Source of the DNA: Calliopsis andreniformis | Lineage: Eukaryota > Arthropoda > Insecta > Hymenoptera > Andrenidae | Direction: 5' to 3' | Assembly (NCBI RefSeq): GCF_051401765.1 | Contig: NW_027480423.1 | Span: forward strand, 6,758,001 to 6,822,000 | Length of the DNA stretch: 64,000 nt | Part shown: piece after piece, positions 37,120 to 51,400 of the stretch | How positions within the stretch are numbered: position 1 is the stretch's first letter | Layout: each line of letters opens with the position of its first letter | The notes under the pieces: generated by a model | Told to the model about the DNA's origin: nothing | The model's database searches: none | What the model saw: the letters and a program-made list of their open reading frames with translations, nothing else | Translations under genes and position numbers: made by a program

Positions 37120-40100
37120 TTCCGGGCAACCTAGGCTTCACTCTAGGGCGTTGCTCCACCAGATTGAATAGTTAGTGCCTTAGAAGTCAACCCCCGAAGC
37201 GTAAAATGCAATAAAAATACAACAGTTTTTCCATCATATTACAGGAGTAATTGTAACCAGTTTGAAAGTGATGGTCATTTCTACGTTCCGGTCACCCTAG
37301 GCTTCACCCTAGGGCGTTGCTCCACCATATCGAATACTTAGTGCCTTAGAAGTCAACGCCAGAAGCATAAAATACAACATAAATACAACAGTTTTTCCAT
37401 CGTATAACAGGAATAATTGCATCCAGTTTGAAAGTTATGGTCATTTCTACTTTCCGGGCAACCTAGGCTTCACCCTAGTGCGTAGCTCCACCAGATCGAA
37501 TAGTTAGTGCCTTAGAAGTCAACGTCAGAAGCATAAAATACAGTATAAATACAACAGTTCTTCCATCGTATAAAACGAATAATTGCAACCAGTATGAAAG
37601 TCACGGTCATTTCTACGTTCCGGGAAACCAAGGCTTCACCCTAGGGCGTTGCTCCACCAGATCGAATAGTTAGGGCCTTAGAAGTCAACGCCAGAAGCAT
37701 AAGGTACAATATAAATACAACAGCTTTTCCATCGTATAACAGGAATAATTGCAATTAGTGTGAAAGATATGGTCATTTCTACGTTCTGGGCAACCTAGGC
37801 TTCACCCTAGGGCGTTGCTCCACCAGATCGAATAGTTAGGGCCTTAGAAGTCAACGCCAGAAGCATAAGGTACGATATAAATACAACAGCTTTTCCATCG
37901 TATAACAGGAACAATAGCAACCAGTGTGAAAGATATGATCATTTCTACGTTCCGGGCAACCTAGGCGTCACTCTAAGGCGTCGCTCCACCAGATCGAATA
38001 GTTAGGGCCTAAGAAGTCAACGCCAGAAGCATAAAATACAATATAAATGCAACAGCTTTTCCATCGTATAGAATGAATAATTGCAAAGAGTGTGAAAGTA
38101 ATGGTCATTTCTACGTTCCGGGCAACCTAGGTTTCACTCTAGGGCTCTGCTCCACCAGATCGAATAGTTAGTGCGTTAGAAGTCAACGTCAGAAGCATAA
38201 AATACAGTATAAATACAACAGTTTTTCCATCGTATAAAACGAATAATTGCAACCAGTGTGAAAGTTATGGTCATTTCTACGTTCCGGGCAACCTAGGCTT
38301 CACTCTAGGGCGTTGCTCCACCAGATTGCATAGTTAGTGCCTTAGAAGTCAACCCCCGAAGCGTAAAATGCAATAAAAATACAACAGTTTTTCCATCATA
38401 TTACAGGAGTAATTGCAACCAGTTTGAAAGTGATGGTCATTTCTACGTTCCGGGCACGCTAGGCTTCACTCTAGGGCGTTGCTCCACCAGATTGCATAGT
38501 TAGTGCCTTAGAAGTCAACCCCCGAAGCATAAAATGCAAAAAAATACAACAGTTTTTCCATCGTATAACAGGAATAATTGCAATTAGTGTGAAAGTGATG
38601 GTCATTTCTACGTTCCGGGCAACCTAGGCTTCACCCTAGGGCGTTGCTCCACCAGATCGAATAGTTAGGGCCTTAGAAGTCAACGCCAGAAGCATAAGGT
38701 ACGATATAAATACAACAGCTTTTCCATCGTATAACAGGAACAATAGCAACCAGTGTGAAAGATATGATCATTTCTACGTTCCGGGCAACCTAGGCGTCAC
38801 TCTAAGGCGTCGCTCCACCAGATCGAATAGTTAAGGCCTTAGAAGTCAACGCCCGAAGCATAAAATGCAATAAAAATACAACAGTTTTTCCATCGTATAA
38901 ATCGAGTAATTGCAACCAGTGTGAAAGTTATGGTCATTTCTACGTTCCGGGCAACATAGGCTTCACTCTAGGGCGTTGCTCCAGCAGATCGAATAGTTAG
39001 GTCCTTAGATGTCAACGCCAGAAGCATAAAATACGATATAAATACAACAGTTTTTCCATCGTATAACAGGAATAATTGTAACCAGTTTGAAAGTGATTGT
39101 CATTTCTACGTTGCGGGCAACCTAGGTTTCACTCTAGGGCGTTGCTCCACCAGATCGAATAGTTAGTGCGTTAGAAGTCAACGTCAGAAGCATAAAATAC
39201 AGTATAAATACAACAGTTTTTCCATCGTATAAAACGAATAATTGCAACCAATATGAAAGTTATCGTCATTTCTACTTTCCGGGCAACCTAGGATTCACCC
39301 TAGGGCATTGCTCCAACAGATCGAATAGTTAGGGCCTAAGAAGTCAACACCAGGAGCATAAAATACAATATAAATGCAACAGCTTTTCCATCGTATGAAA
39401 TGAATAATTGCAAAGAGTGGGAAAGTAATGGTCATTTCTACGTTCCGTGTAACCTAGGCTTCACTCTAGGGTGTTGCTCCACCATATCGAATACTTAGTG
39501 CCATAGAAGTCAACGCCAGAAGCATAAAATACAATATAAATACAACAGTTTTTCCATCGTATAACAGGAATAATTGCAACCAGTTTGAAAGTTATGGTCA
39601 TTTCTACTTGCCGGGCAACCTAGGCTTCACCCTAGGGCGTTGTTCCACCCGATCGCATAGTTAGGGCCTATGAAGTGAACGCCAGAAGCATAAAATACAA
39701 TATAAATACAACAGTTTTTCCATCGTATAAAACGAATAATTGCAACCAGCGTGAAAGTTATGGTCATTTCTACGTTCCCGGCAACCTAGGCTTCACTCTA
39801 GGATGTGCCTCCACCATATCGAATAGTTAGGGGTTTAGAAGTAAACACCCGAAGCATAAAATACAATAAAAATACAACAGTTTTTCCATCGTATAAAACG
39901 AGTAATTGCAACCAGTGTGAAAGTTATGGTCATTTCTACGTTCCGGGCAACATAGGCTTCACTCTAGGGCGTTGCTCCAACAGATCGAATAGTTAGGTCC
40001 TTAGATGTCAACGCCAGAAGCATAAAATACGATATAAATACAACAGTTCTTCCATCGTATAACAGGAATAATTGTAACCAGTTTGAAAGTGATTGTCATT

Positions 40101-43100
40101 TCTACGTTGCGGGCAACCTAGGTTTCACTCTAGGGCGTTGCTCCACCAGATCGAATAGTTAGTGCGTTAGAAGTCAACGTCAGAAGCATAAAATACAGTA
40201 TAAATACAACAGTTTTTCCATCGTATAAAACGAATAATTGCAACCAGTATGAAAGTTATGGACATTTCTACTTTCCGGGCAACCTAGGCTTCACCCTAGG
40301 GCGTTGCTCCAACAGATTGAATAGTTAGGGCCTTAGAAGTCAACGCCCGAAGCATAAAATGCAATAAAAATACAACAGTTTTTCCATCGTATAACAGGAA
40401 TAATTGTAACCAGTTTGAAAGTGATTGTCATTTCTACGTTGCGGGCAACCTAGGTTTCACTCTAGGGCGTTGCTCCACCAGATCGAATAGTTAGTGCGTT
40501 AGAAGTCAACGTCAGAAGCATAAAATACAGTATAAATACAACAGTTTTTCCATCGTATAAAACGAATAATTGCAACCAGTATGAAAGTTATGGACATTTC
40601 TACTTTCCGGGCAACCTAGGCTTCACCCTAGGGCGTTACTCCAACAGATTGAATAGTTAGGGCCTTAGAAGTCAACGCCCGAAGCATAAAATGCAATAAA
40701 AATACAACAGTTTTTCCATCGTATAAAACGTGTAATTGCAACCAATATGAAAGTTATCGTCATTTCTACTTTCCGGGCAACCTAGGATTCACCCTAGGGC
40801 GTTGCTCCAACAGATCGAATAGTTAGGGCCTAAGAAGTCAGCACCAGGAGCATAAAATACAATATAAATGCAACAGCTTTTCCATCGTTTAAAACGGATA
40901 ATTGCAACCAATATGAAAGTTATCGTCATTTCTACTTTCCGGGCAACCTAGGATTCACCCTAGGGCGTTGCTCCAACAGATTGAATAGTTAGTGCCTTAG
41001 AAGTCAACGCCCGAAGCATAAAATGCAATAAAAATGCAACAGTTTTTCCATCAAATAACAGGAGTAATTGCAACCAGTTTGAAAGTGATGGTCATTTCTA
41101 CGTTCCGGGCACCCTAGGCTTCACTCTAGGGCGTTGCTCTACCATATCGAATACTTAGTGCCTTAGAAGTCAACGTCAGAAGCATAAAATACAGTATAAA
41201 TACAACAGTTCTTATATCGTATAAAACGAATAATTGAAACCAGTATGAAAGTCATGGTCATTTCTACGTTCCGGGAAACCAAGGCTTTACTCTAGGGCGT
41301 TGCTCCAACAGATCGAATAGTTAGGGCCTCAGAAGTCAACGCCAGAAGCATAAAATACAATATAAATGCAACAGCTTTTCCATCGTATAAAATGAATAAT
41401 TGCAAAGAGTGTGAAAGTAATGGTCCTTTCTACGTCCCGGGCAACCTAGGTTTCACTCTAGCGCGTTGCTCCACCAGATCGAATAGTTAGTGCGTTAGAA
41501 GTCAACGTCAGAAGCATAAAATACAGTATAAATACAACAGCTTTTCCATCGTATAAAACGGATAATTGCAACCAGTATGAAAGTTATGGACATTTCTACT
41601 TTCCGGGCAACCCAGGCTTCACCCTAGGGCGATGCTCCACCAGATCGAATAGTTAGGGCCTTAGAAGTCAACGCGCGAAACATAAAACACAAAATAAATA
41701 GAACAGTTTTTCCATTGTATAAATCGAATAATTGCTACCAGTGTGAAAGTTATGGTCATTTCTACGTTCCGGGCAACCTAGGCTTCACCCTAGTGCGTCG
41801 TTCCACCAGATCGAATAGTTAAGGCCTAAGAAGTGAACGCCAGAAGCATAAAATACAATATAAATACATCAGTTTTTCCAACGTATAAAACGAATAAATG
41901 CAACCAGTGTGAAAGTTATGGTCATTTCTACGTTCCGGGCAACATAGGCTTCACTCTAAGGCGTCGCTCCAACAGATCGAATAGTTGGTGCCTTACAAGT
42001 CAAAGTCAGAAGCATAAAATACAATATTAATACAACAGTTTTTCCATCGTATAAAACGAATAATTGCAACCAGTATGAAAGTTATGTACATTTCTACTTT
42101 CCGGGCAACCTAGGCTTCACCCTAGTTCGTTACTCCAACAGATTGAATAGTTAGGGCCTTAGAAGTCAACGCCCGAAGCATAAAATCCAATAAAAATACA
42201 ACAGTTTTTCCATCGTATAACAGGAATAATTGTAACCAGTTTGAAAGTGATGGTCATTTCTACGTTCCGGGCAACCTAGGCTTCACTCTAGGGCGTTGCT
42301 CCACCAGATCGAATAGTTAGGGCCTAAGAAGTCAACACCAGGAGCATAAAATACAATATAAATGCAACAGCTTTTCCATCGTATGAAATGAATAATTGCA
42401 AAGAGTGGGAAAGTAATGGTCATTTCTACGTTCCGTGTAACCTAGGCTTCACTCTAGGGTGTTGCTCCACCATATCGAATACTTAGTGCCATAGAAGTCA
42501 ACGCCAGAAGCATAAAATACAATATAAATACAACAGTTTTTCCATCGTATAACAGGAATAATTGCAACCAGTTTGAAAGTTATGGTCATTTCTACTTGCC
42601 GGGCAACCTAGGCTTCACCCTAGGGCGTTGTTCCACCCGATCGCATAGTTAGGGCCTATGAAGTGAACGTCAGAAGCATAAAATACAATATAAATACAAC
42701 AGTTTTTCCATCGTATAAAACGAATAATTGCAACCAGTGTGAAAGTTATGGTCATTTCTACGTTCCCGGCAACCTAGGCGTCACTCTAAGGCGTCGCTCC
42801 AACAGATCGAATAGTTAGGGCCTAAGAAGTCAACGCCAGAAGCATAAAATACAATATAAATGCAACAGTTTTTCCATCGTATAACAGGAATAATTGCAAC
42901 CAGTTTGAAAGTTATGGTCATTTCTACTTTCCGGGCAACCTAGGCTTCACCCTAGTGCGTAGCTCCACCAGATCGAACAGTTAGTGCCTTAGAAGTCAAC
43001 GACAGAAGCATAAAATACAGTATAAGTACAACAGTTCTTCCATCGTATAAAACGAATAATTGCAACCAGTATGAAAGTTATGGTCATTTCTACTTGCCGG

Positions 43101-43591
43101 GCAACCTAGGCTTCACCCTAGGCCGTTGTTCTACACGATCGCATAGTTAGGGCCTATGAAGTGAACGCCAGAAGCATAAAATACAATATAAATAAAACAG
43201 TTTTTCCATCGTATAAAACGAATAATTGCAACCAGAGTGAAAGTTATGGTCATTTCTACGTTCCGGGCAACCTAGGCTTCACCTAGGATGTGCCTCCACC
43301 ATATCGAATAGTTAGGGGTTTAGAAGTAAACACACGAAGCATAAAATACAATAAAAATACAACAGTTTTTCCATCGTATAAAACGAGTAATTGCAACCAG
43401 TGTGAAAGTTATGGTCATTTCTACGTTCCGGGCAACATAGGCTTCACTCTAGGGCGTTGCTCCAGCAGATCGAATAGTTGGTGCCTTACAAGTCAACGTC
43501 AGAAGCATAAAATACAGTATAAATACAACAGTTTTTCCGTCGTATAAAACGAATAATTGCAACCAGTATGAAAGTTATGGACATTTCTACT
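37120..43591 (+). repeat. 39-mer higher-order repeat, copy 2 (6472 bp)
   Basis: This is the tandem second copy, with identity to copy 1 continuing to 43613. The junction therefore lies in the 22 bases 37120-37141 around ccgggcaacctaggcttc. Very few differences are visible, for example gttctgggc near 37785 for gttccgggc. The one-base deletions recur at the equivalent places (near 38538 and 43277). Confidence 0.9.
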
Positions 43592-43745
43592 TTCCGGGCA
43601 ACCTAGGCTTCACCCTAGGGCGTTGCTCCAACAGATTGAATAGTTAGGGCCTTAGAAGTCAACGCCCGAAGCATAAAATGCAATAAAAATACAACAGTTT
43701 TTCCATCGTATAACAGGAATAATTGTAACCAGTTTGAAAGTGATT
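42253..43745 (+). repeat. 9-mer tandem duplication, unit 1 (1493 bp)
   Basis: Nine monomers minus one base (the cttcacctagg deletion near 43277) are followed directly by a second copy. The same unit exists once at 35781-37273 in the preceding 39-mer copy, so the doubling happened in copy 2 only. Confidence 0.9.
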
Positions 43746-45238
43746 GTCATTTCTACGTTCCGGGCAACCTAGGCTTCACTCTAGGGCGTTGCTCCACCAG
43801 ATCGAATAGTTAGGGCCTAAGAAGTCAACACCAGGAGCATAAAATACAATATAAATGCAACAGCTTTTCCATCGTATGAAATGAATAATTGCAAAGAGTG
43901 GGAAAGTAATGGTCATTTCTACGTTCCGTGTAACCTAGGCTTCACTCTAGGGTGTTGCTCCACCATATCGAATACTTAGTGCCATAGAAGTCAACGCCAG
44001 AAGCATAAAATACAATATAAATACAACAGTTTTTCCATCGTATAACAGGAATAATTGCAACCAGTTTGAAAGTTATGGTCATTTCTACTTGCCGGGCAAC
44101 CTAGGCTTCACCCTAGGGCGTTGTTCCACCCGATCGCATAGTTAGGGCCTATGAAGTGAACGTCAGAAGCATAAAATACAATATAAATACAACAGTTTTT
44201 CCATCGTATAAAACGAATAATTGCAACCAGTGTGAAAGTTATGGTCATTTCTACGTTCCCGGCAACCTAGGCGTCACTCTAAGGCGTCGCTCCAACAGAT
44301 CGAATAGTTAGGGCCTAAGAAGTCAACGCCAGAAGCATAAAATACAATATAAATGCAACAGTTTTTCCATCGTATAACAGGAATAATTGCAACCAGTTTG
44401 AAAGTTATGGTCATTTCTACTTTCCGGGCAACCTAGGCTTCACCCTAGTGCGTAGCTCCACCAGATCGAACAGTTAGTGCCTTAGAAGTCAACGACAGAA
44501 GCATAAAATACAGTATAAGTACAACAGTTCTTCCATCGTATAAAACGAATAATTGCAACCAGTATGAAAGTTATGGTCATTTCTACTTGCCGGGCAACCT
44601 AGGCTTCACCCTAGGCCGTTGTTCTACACGATCGCATAGTTAGGGCCTATGAAGTGAACGCCAGAAGCATAAAATACAATATAAATAAAACAGTTTTTCC
44701 ATCGTATAAAACGAATAATTGCAACCAGAGTGAAAGTTATGGTCATTTCTACGTTCCGGGCAACCTAGGCTTCACCTAGGATGTGCCTCCACCATATCGA
44801 ATAGTTAGGGGTTTAGAAGTAAACACACGAAGCATAAAATACAATAAAAATACAACAGTTTTTCCATCGTATAAAACGAGTAATTGCAACCAGTGTGAAA
44901 GTTATGGTCATTTCTACGTTCCGGGCAACATAGGCTTCACTCTAGGGCGTTGCTCCAGCAGATCGAATAGTTGGTGCCTTACAAGTCAACGTCAGAAGCA
45001 TAAAATACAGTATAAATACAACAGTTTTTCCGTCGTATAAAACGAATAATTGCAACCAGTATGAAAGTTATGGACATTTCTACTTTCCGGGCAACCTAGG
45101 CTTCACCCTAGGGCGTTGCTCCAACAGATTGAATAGTTAGGGCCTTAGAAGTCAACGCCCGAAGCATAAAATGCAATAAAAATACAACAGTTTTTCCATC
45201 GTATAACAGGAATAATTGTAACCAGTTTGAAAGTGATT
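43746..45238 (+). repeat. 9-mer tandem duplication, unit 2 (1493 bp)
   Basis: The match at lag 1493 runs 42253-43759 / 43746-45252. The junction is the 14 bases 43746-43759 (gtcatttctacgtt). The monomer there is a hybrid, with tgattgtc as at 45236 on its left and gttccggg as at 42263 on its right. It carries the cttcacctagg deletion near 44770. Confidence 0.9.
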
Positions 45239-45418
45239 GTCATTTCTACGTTGCGGGCAACCTAGGTTTCACTCTAGGGCGTTGCTCCACCAGATCGAAT
45301 AGTTAGTGCGTTAGAAGTCAACGTCAGAAGCATAAAATACAGTATAAATACAACAGTTTTTCCATCGTATAAAACGAATAATTGCAACCAGTATGAAAGT
45401 TATGGACATTTCTACTTT
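45239..45418 (+). repeat. Linking satellite monomer
   Basis: About one monomer of the tacagtataaatac subtype joins the 9-mer doublet to the second copy of the 7.1-kb duplication. No other content is visible. Confidence 0.8.
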
Positions 45419-48400
45419 CCGGGCAACCTAGGCTTCACCCTAGGGCGTTGCTCCAACAGATTGAATAGTTAGGGCCTTAGAAGTCAACGCCCGAAGCATA
45501 AAATGCAATAAAAATACAACAGTTTTTCCATCGTATAAAACGAGTAATTGCAACCAGTGTGAAAGTTATGGTCATTTCTACGTTCCGGGCAACCTCGGCT
45601 TCACTCTAGGGCGTTGCTCCCCCAGTTCGAATAGTTAGTGCCTTAGAAGTCAACGTCAGAAGCATAAAATACAGTATAAATACAACAGTTTTTCCATCGT
45701 ATAAAACGAATAATTGCAACCAATATGAAAGTTATCGTCATTTCTACTTTCCGGGCAACCTAGGATTCACCCTAGGGCGTTGCTCCAACAGATCGAATAG
45801 TTAGGGCCTAAGAAGTCAGCACCAGGAGCATAAAATACAATATAGATGCAACAGTTTTTCCATCGTATAAAACGAATAATTGCAACCAGTATGAAATTTA
45901 TGGACATTTCTACTTTCCGGGCAACCTAGGCTTCACCCTAGGGAGTTGCTCCAACAGACTGAATAGTTAGGGCCTTAGAAGTCAACGCCCGAAGCATAAA
46001 ATGCAAAAAAATACAACAGTTTTTCCATCGTATAACAGGAATAATTCCAATTATTGTGAAAGTGATGGTCATTTCTACGTTCCGGGCAACCTAGGCTTCA
46101 CCCTAGGGCGTTGCTCCACCGGATCGAATAGTTAGGGCCTTAGAAGTCAACGCCAGAAGCATAAGGTACAATATAAATACAACAGCTTTTCCATCGTATA
46201 ACAGGAACAATAGCAACCAGTGTGAAAGATATGATCATTTCTACGTTCCGGGCAACCTAGGCGTCACTCTAAGGCGTCGCTCCAACAGATCGAATAGTTA
46301 GGGCCTAAGAAGTCAACGCCAGAAGCATAAAATACAATATAAATGCAACAGCTTTTCCATCGTATAAAATGAATAATTGCAAAGAGTGTGAAAGTAATGG
46401 TCATTTCTACGTTCCGGGCAACCTAGGTTTCACTCTAGGGCGTTGCTCCACAAGATCAAATAGTTAGTGCCTTAGAAGTCAACGTCAGAAGCATAAAATA
46501 CAGTATAAATACAACAGTTTTTCCATCGTATAAAACGAATAATTGCAACCAGTGTGAAAGTTATGGTCATTTCTACGTTCCGGGCAACCTAGGCTTCACT
46601 CTAGGGCGTTGCTCCACCAGATTGAATAGTTAGTGCCTTAGAAGTCAACCCCCGAAGCGTAAAATGCAATAAAAATACAACAGTTTTTCCATCATATTAC
46701 AGGAGTAATTGTAACCAGTTTGAAAGTGATGGTCATTTCTACGTTCCGGTCACCCTAGGCTTCACCCTAGGGCGTTGCTCCACCATATCGAATACTTAGT
46801 GCCTTAGAAGTCAACGCCAGAAGCATAAAATACAACATAAATACAACAGTTTTTCCATCGTATAACAGGAATAATTGCATCCAGTTTGAAAGTTATGGTC
46901 ATTTCTACTTTCCGGGCAACCTAGGCTTCACCCTAGTGCGTAGCTCCACCAGATCGAATAGTTAGTGCCTTAGAAGTCAACGTCAGAAGCATAAAATACA
47001 GTATAAATACAACAGTTCTTCCATCGTATAAAACGAATAATTGCAACCAGTATGAAAGTCATGGTCATTTCTACGTTCCGGGAAACCAAGGCTTCACCCT
47101 AGGGCGTTGCTCCACCAGATCGAATAGTTAGGGCCTTAGAAGTCAACGCCAGAAGCATAAGGTACAATATAAATACAACAGCTTTTCCATCGTATAACAG
47201 GAATAATTGCAATTAGTGTGAAAGATATGGTCATTTCTACGTTCCGGGCAACCTAGGCTTCACCCTAGGGCGTTGCTCCACCAGATCGAATAGTTAGGGC
47301 CTTAGAAGTCAACGCCAGAAGCATAAGGTACGATATAAATACAACAGCTTTTCCATCGTATAACAGGAACAATAGCAACCAGTGTGAAAGATATGATCAT
47401 TTCTACGTTCCGGGCAACCTAGGCGTCACTCTAAGGCGTCGCTCCACCAGATCGAACAGTTAGGGCCTAAGAAGTCAACGCCAGAAGCATAAAATACAAT
47501 ATAAATGCAACAGCTTTTCCATCGTATAGAATGAATAATTGCAAAGAGTGTGAAAGTAATGGTCATTTCTACGTTCCGGGCAACCTAGGTTTCACTCTAG
47601 GGCTCTGCTCCACCAGATCGAATAGTTAGTGCGTTAGAAGTCAACGTCAGAAGCATAAAATACAGTATAAATACAACAGTTTTTCCATCGTATAAAACGA
47701 ATAATTGCAACCAGTGTGAAAGTTATGGTCATTTCTACGTTCCGGGCAACCTAGGCTTCACTCTAGGGCGTTGCTCCACCAGATTGCATAGTTAGTGCCT
47801 TAGAAGTCAACCCCCGAAGCGTAAAATGCAATAAAAATACAACAGTTTTTCCATCATATTACAGGAGTAATTGCAACCAGTTTGAAAGTGATGGTCATTT
47901 CTACGTTCCGGGCACGCTAGGCTTCACTCTAGGGCGTTGCTCCACCAGATTGCATAGTTAGTGCCTTAGAAGTCAACCCCCGAAGCATAAAATGCAAAAA
48001 AATACAACAGTTTTTCCATCGTATAACAGGAATAATTGCAATTAGTGTGAAAGTGATGGTCATTTCTACGTTCCGGGCAACCTAGGCTTCACCCTAGGGC
48101 GTTGCTCCACCAGATCGAATAGTTAGGGCCTTAGAAGTCAACGCCAGAAGCATAAGGTACGATATAAATACAACAGCTTTTCCATCGTATAACAGGAACA
48201 ATAGCAACCAGTGTGAAAGATATGATCATTTCTACGTTCCGGGCAACCTAGGCGTCACTCTAAGGCGTCGCTCCACCAGATCGAATAGTTAAGGCCTTAG
48301 AAGTCAACGCCCGAAGCATAAAATGCAATAAAAATACAACAGTTTTTCCATCGTATAAAACGAGTAATTGCAACCAGTGTGAAAGTTATGGTCATTTCTA

Positions 48401-51400
48401 CGTTCCGGGCAACATAGGCTTCACTCTAGGGCGTTGCTCCAGCAGATCGAATAGTTAGGTCCTTAGATGTCAACGCCAGAAGCATAAAATACGATATAAA
48501 TACAACAGTTTTTCCATCGTATAACAGGAATAATTGTAACCAGTTTGAAAGTGATTGTCATTTCTACGTTGCGGGCAACCTAGGTTTCACTCTAGGGCGT
48601 TGCTCCACCAGATCGAATAGTTAGTGCGTTAGAAGTCAACGTCAGAAGCATAAAATACAGTATAAATACAACAGTTTTTCCATCGTATAAAACGAATAAT
48701 TGCAACCAATATGAAAGTTATCGTCATTTCTACTTTCCGGGCAACCTAGGATTCACCCTAGGGCATTGCTCCAACAGATCGAATAGTTAGGGCCTAAGAA
48801 GTCAACACCAGGAGCATAAAATACAATATAAATGCAACAGCTTTTCCATCGTATGAAATGAATAATTGCAAAGAGTGGGAAAGTAATGGTCATTTCTACG
48901 TTCCGTGTAACCTAGGCTTCACTCTAGGGTGTTGCTCCACCATATCGAATACTTAGTGCCATAGAAGTCAACGCCAGAAGCATAAAATACAATATAAATA
49001 CAACAGTTTTTCCATCGTATAACAGGAATAATTGCAACCAGTTTGAAAGTTATGGTCATTTCTACTTGCCGGGCAACCTAGGCTTCACCCTAGGGCGTTG
49101 TTCCACCCGATCGCATAGTTAGGGCCTATGAAGTGAACGCCAGAAGCATAAAATACAATATAAATACAACAGTTTTTCCATCGTATAAAACGAATAATTG
49201 CAACCAGCGTGAAAGTTATGGTCATTTCTACGTTCCCGGCAACCTAGGCTTCACTCTAGGATGTGCCTCCACCATATCGAATAGTTAGGGGTTTAGAAGT
49301 AAACACCCGAAGCATAAAATACAATAAAAATACAACAGTTTTTCCATCGTATAAAACGAGTAATTGCAACCAGTGTGAAAGTTATGGTCATTTCTACGTT
49401 CCGGGCAACATAGGCTTCACTCTAGGGCGTTGCTCCAACAGATCGAATAGTTAGGTCCTTAGATGTCAACGCCAGAAGCATAAAATACGATATAAATACA
49501 ACAGTTCTTCCATCGTATAACAGGAATAATTGTAACCAGTTTGAAAGTGATTGTCATTTCTACGTTGCGGGCAACCTAGGTTTCACTCTAGGGCGTTGCT
49601 CCACCAGATCGAATAGTTAGTGCGTTAGAAGTCAACGTCAGAAGCATAAAATACAGTATAAATACAACAGTTTTTCCATCGTATAAAACGAATAATTGCA
49701 ACCAGTATGAAAGTTATGGACATTTCTACTTTCCGGGCAACCTAGGCTTCACCCTAGGGCGTTGCTCCAACAGATTGAATAGTTAGGGCCTTAGAAGTCA
49801 ACGCCCGAAGCATAAAATGCAATAAAAATACAACAGTTTTTCCATCGTATAACAGGAATAATTGTAACCAGTTTGAAAGTGATTGTCATTTCTACGTTGC
49901 GGGCAACCTAGGTTTCACTCTAGGGCGTTGCTCCACCAGATCGAATAGTTAGTGCGTTAGAAGTCAACGTCAGAAGCATAAAATACAGTATAAATACAAC
50001 AGTTTTTCCATCGTATAAAACGAATAATTGCAACCAGTATGAAAGTTATGGACATTTCTACTTTCCGGGCAACCTAGGCTTCACCCTAGGGCGTTACTCC
50101 AACAGATTGAATAGTTAGGGCCTTAGAAGTCAACGCCCGAAGCATAAAATGCAATAAAAATACAACAGTTTTTCCATCGTATAAAACGTGTAATTGCAAC
50201 CAATATGAAAGTTATCGTCATTTCTACTTTCCGGGCAACCTAGGATTCACCCTAGGGCGTTGCTCCAACAGATCGAATAGTTAGGGCCTAAGAAGTCAGC
50301 ACCAGGAGCATAAAATACAATATAAATGCAACAGCTTTTCCATCGTTTAAAACGGATAATTGCAACCAATATGAAAGTTATCGTCATTTCTACTTTCCGG
50401 GCAACCTAGGATTCACCCTAGGGCGTTGCTCCAACAGATTGAATAGTTAGTGCCTTAGAAGTCAACGCCCGAAGCATAAAATGCAATAAAAATGCAACAG
50501 TTTTTCCATCAAATAACAGGAGTAATTGCAACCAGTTTGAAAGTGATGGTCATTTCTACGTTCCGGGCACCCTAGGCTTCACTCTAGGTCGTTGCTCTAC
50601 CATATCGAATACTTAGTGCCTTAGAAGTCAACGTCAGAAGCATAAAATACAGTATAAATACAACAGTTCTTATATCGTATAAAACGAATAATTGAAACCA
50701 GTATGAAAGTCATGGTCATTTCTACGTTCCGGGAAACCAAGGCTTTACTCTAGGGCGTTGCTCCAACAGATCGAATAGTTAGGGCCTCAGAAGTCAACGC
50801 CAGAAGCATAAAATACAATATAAATGCAACAGCTTTTCCATCGTATAAAATGAATAATTGCAAAGAGTGTGAAAGTAATGGTCCTTTCTACGTCCCGGGC
50901 AACCTAGGTTTCACTCTAGCGCGTTGCTCCACCAGATCGAATAGTTAGTGCGTTAGAAGTCAACGTCAGAAGCATAAAATACAGTATAAATACAACAGCT
51001 TTTCCATCGTATAAAACGGATAATTGCAACCAGTATGAAAGTTATGGACATTTCTACTTTCCGGGCAACCCAGGCTTCACCCTAGGGCGATGCTCCACCA
51101 GATCGAATAGTTAGGGCCTTAGAAGTCAACGCGCGAAACATAAAACACAAAATAAATAGAACAGTTTTTCCATTGTATAAATCGAATAATTGCTACCAGT
51201 GTGAAAGTTATGGTCATTTCTACGTTCCGGGCAACCTAGGCTTCACCCTAGTGCGTCGTTCCACCAGATCGAATAGTTAAGGCCTAAGAAGTGAACGCCA
51301 GAAGCATAAAATACAATATAAATACATCAGTTTTTCCAACGTATAAAACGAATAAATGCAACCAGTGTGAAAGTTATGGTCATTTCTACGTTCCGGGCAA

